A DNA stretch of 14,273 nucleotides from Candidatus Thorarchaeota archaeon. Lineage in GTDB: Archaea; Asgardarchaeota; Thorarchaeia; Thorarchaeales; Thorarchaeaceae. Location: the NCBI GenBank assembly GCA_016840245.1, contig JAEOST010000792.1:1-14273 (forward strand), read 5' to 3'. Below the pieces are notes generated by a model, which made no database searches, had not been told where the DNA came from, and saw only the letters and a list, made by a program, of their open reading frames with translations. Below, in pieces: positions 14,180 through 14,273 of this stretch. Both the position numbers and the translations under genes were made by a program. Positions within the stretch are counted from its first letter, which is position 1; the number at the start of each line of letters is the position of its first letter.

Positions 14180-14273
14180 ATGGAAACTTCAATGAATTTC
14201 CTGCAGAGATTCTTTCAACGTCTACTGGGTAAGTGGGCTGATAACCCCCAAAACCAACAGTACTATCTCAAGG
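14180..14273 (+). CDS. Start of an unidentified gene (cut by the window end)
   Basis: ATG 14180 is preceded by GGGTGA (14168-14173), a close match to the archaeal anti-Shine-Dalgarno complement, with six bases between. The frame stays open for 31 codons to the edge, giving MET SMNFLQRFFQRLLGKWAD and more. The first 16 residues look like an amphipathic helix with several phenylalanines and arginines. No family can be assigned from so little. The gene diverges from rqcH over a 75-base region with a single clear TATA box. Confidence 0.55.
   Translation, partial: METSMNFLQRFFQRLLGKWADNPQNQQYYLK

Overview
The window is archaeal chromosome with about 19 genes: 16 or 17 protein genes (one cut by each edge of the window) and two tRNA genes. 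Archaeal signs are a tRNA interrupted by two small introns at non-standard positions with the hairpin geometry of archaeal splicing, TATA-like boxes about 25 bp before likely transcript starts, short leaders, GAGGT/GGTGA ribosome binding sites, frequent GTG and TTG starts, and archaeal-type proteins (AMMECR1, an NFACT/RqcH protein, multi-CBS proteins with a zinc ribbon). The moderate GC content and the mix of genes would fit an Asgard archaeon such as a thorarchaeote, but that is a guess from general impression and no marker here proves it.

Layout. 1-1572 (+): the 3' part of a membrane protein gene, directly followed by a stand-alone class I glutamine amidotransferase. 1573-2127 (-): a GNAT acetyltransferase whose stop codon abuts that of the amidotransferase. 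2284-4002 (+): a large acyl-CoA dehydrogenase. 4080-4880 (-): a ZIP metal transporter, separated from the dehydrogenase by a hairpin-forming inverted repeat. 4881-5042 is a divergent promoter region with a perfect 18-bp palindrome. 5043-6326 (+): two membrane proteins of unknown function. 6335-6471 (-): the two-intron tRNA with anticodon CAU. 6628-7406 (+): a small membrane protein with a regular cysteine-repeat tail, followed by a thioredoxin-fold protein. 7461-7538 (+): tRNA-Glu(UUC). From 7551 to 14104 everything is on the minus strand: NFACT/RqcH, CBS-zinc ribbon protein, four-CBS protein, dihydroorotase, AMMECR1 protein and quinolinate phosphoribosyltransferase. At 14180 a new gene starts on the plus strand and leaves the window.

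How the genes work together. Most are housekeeping. Dihydroorotase (pyrimidine synthesis) and NadC (NAD synthesis) are enzymes of de novo nucleotide and cofactor pathways. The two CBS proteins upstream of dihydroorotase could be adenylate or nucleotide sensors, which is inference. RqcH belongs to ribosome quality control. The amidotransferase, acyl-CoA dehydrogenase and acetyltransferase stand alone, without obvious pathway partners.

The most unusual items are the doubly interrupted tRNA, the three-unit cysteine repeat tail next to a CxxC thioredoxin-like protein, the 18-bp palindrome between the ZIP transporter and a six-helix membrane protein, and a single near-palindromic TATA box that may serve both rqcH and the divergent gene. 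I see no mobile element, CRISPR array or complete novel defence-type system. No stretch longer than 300 bases lacks a gene.
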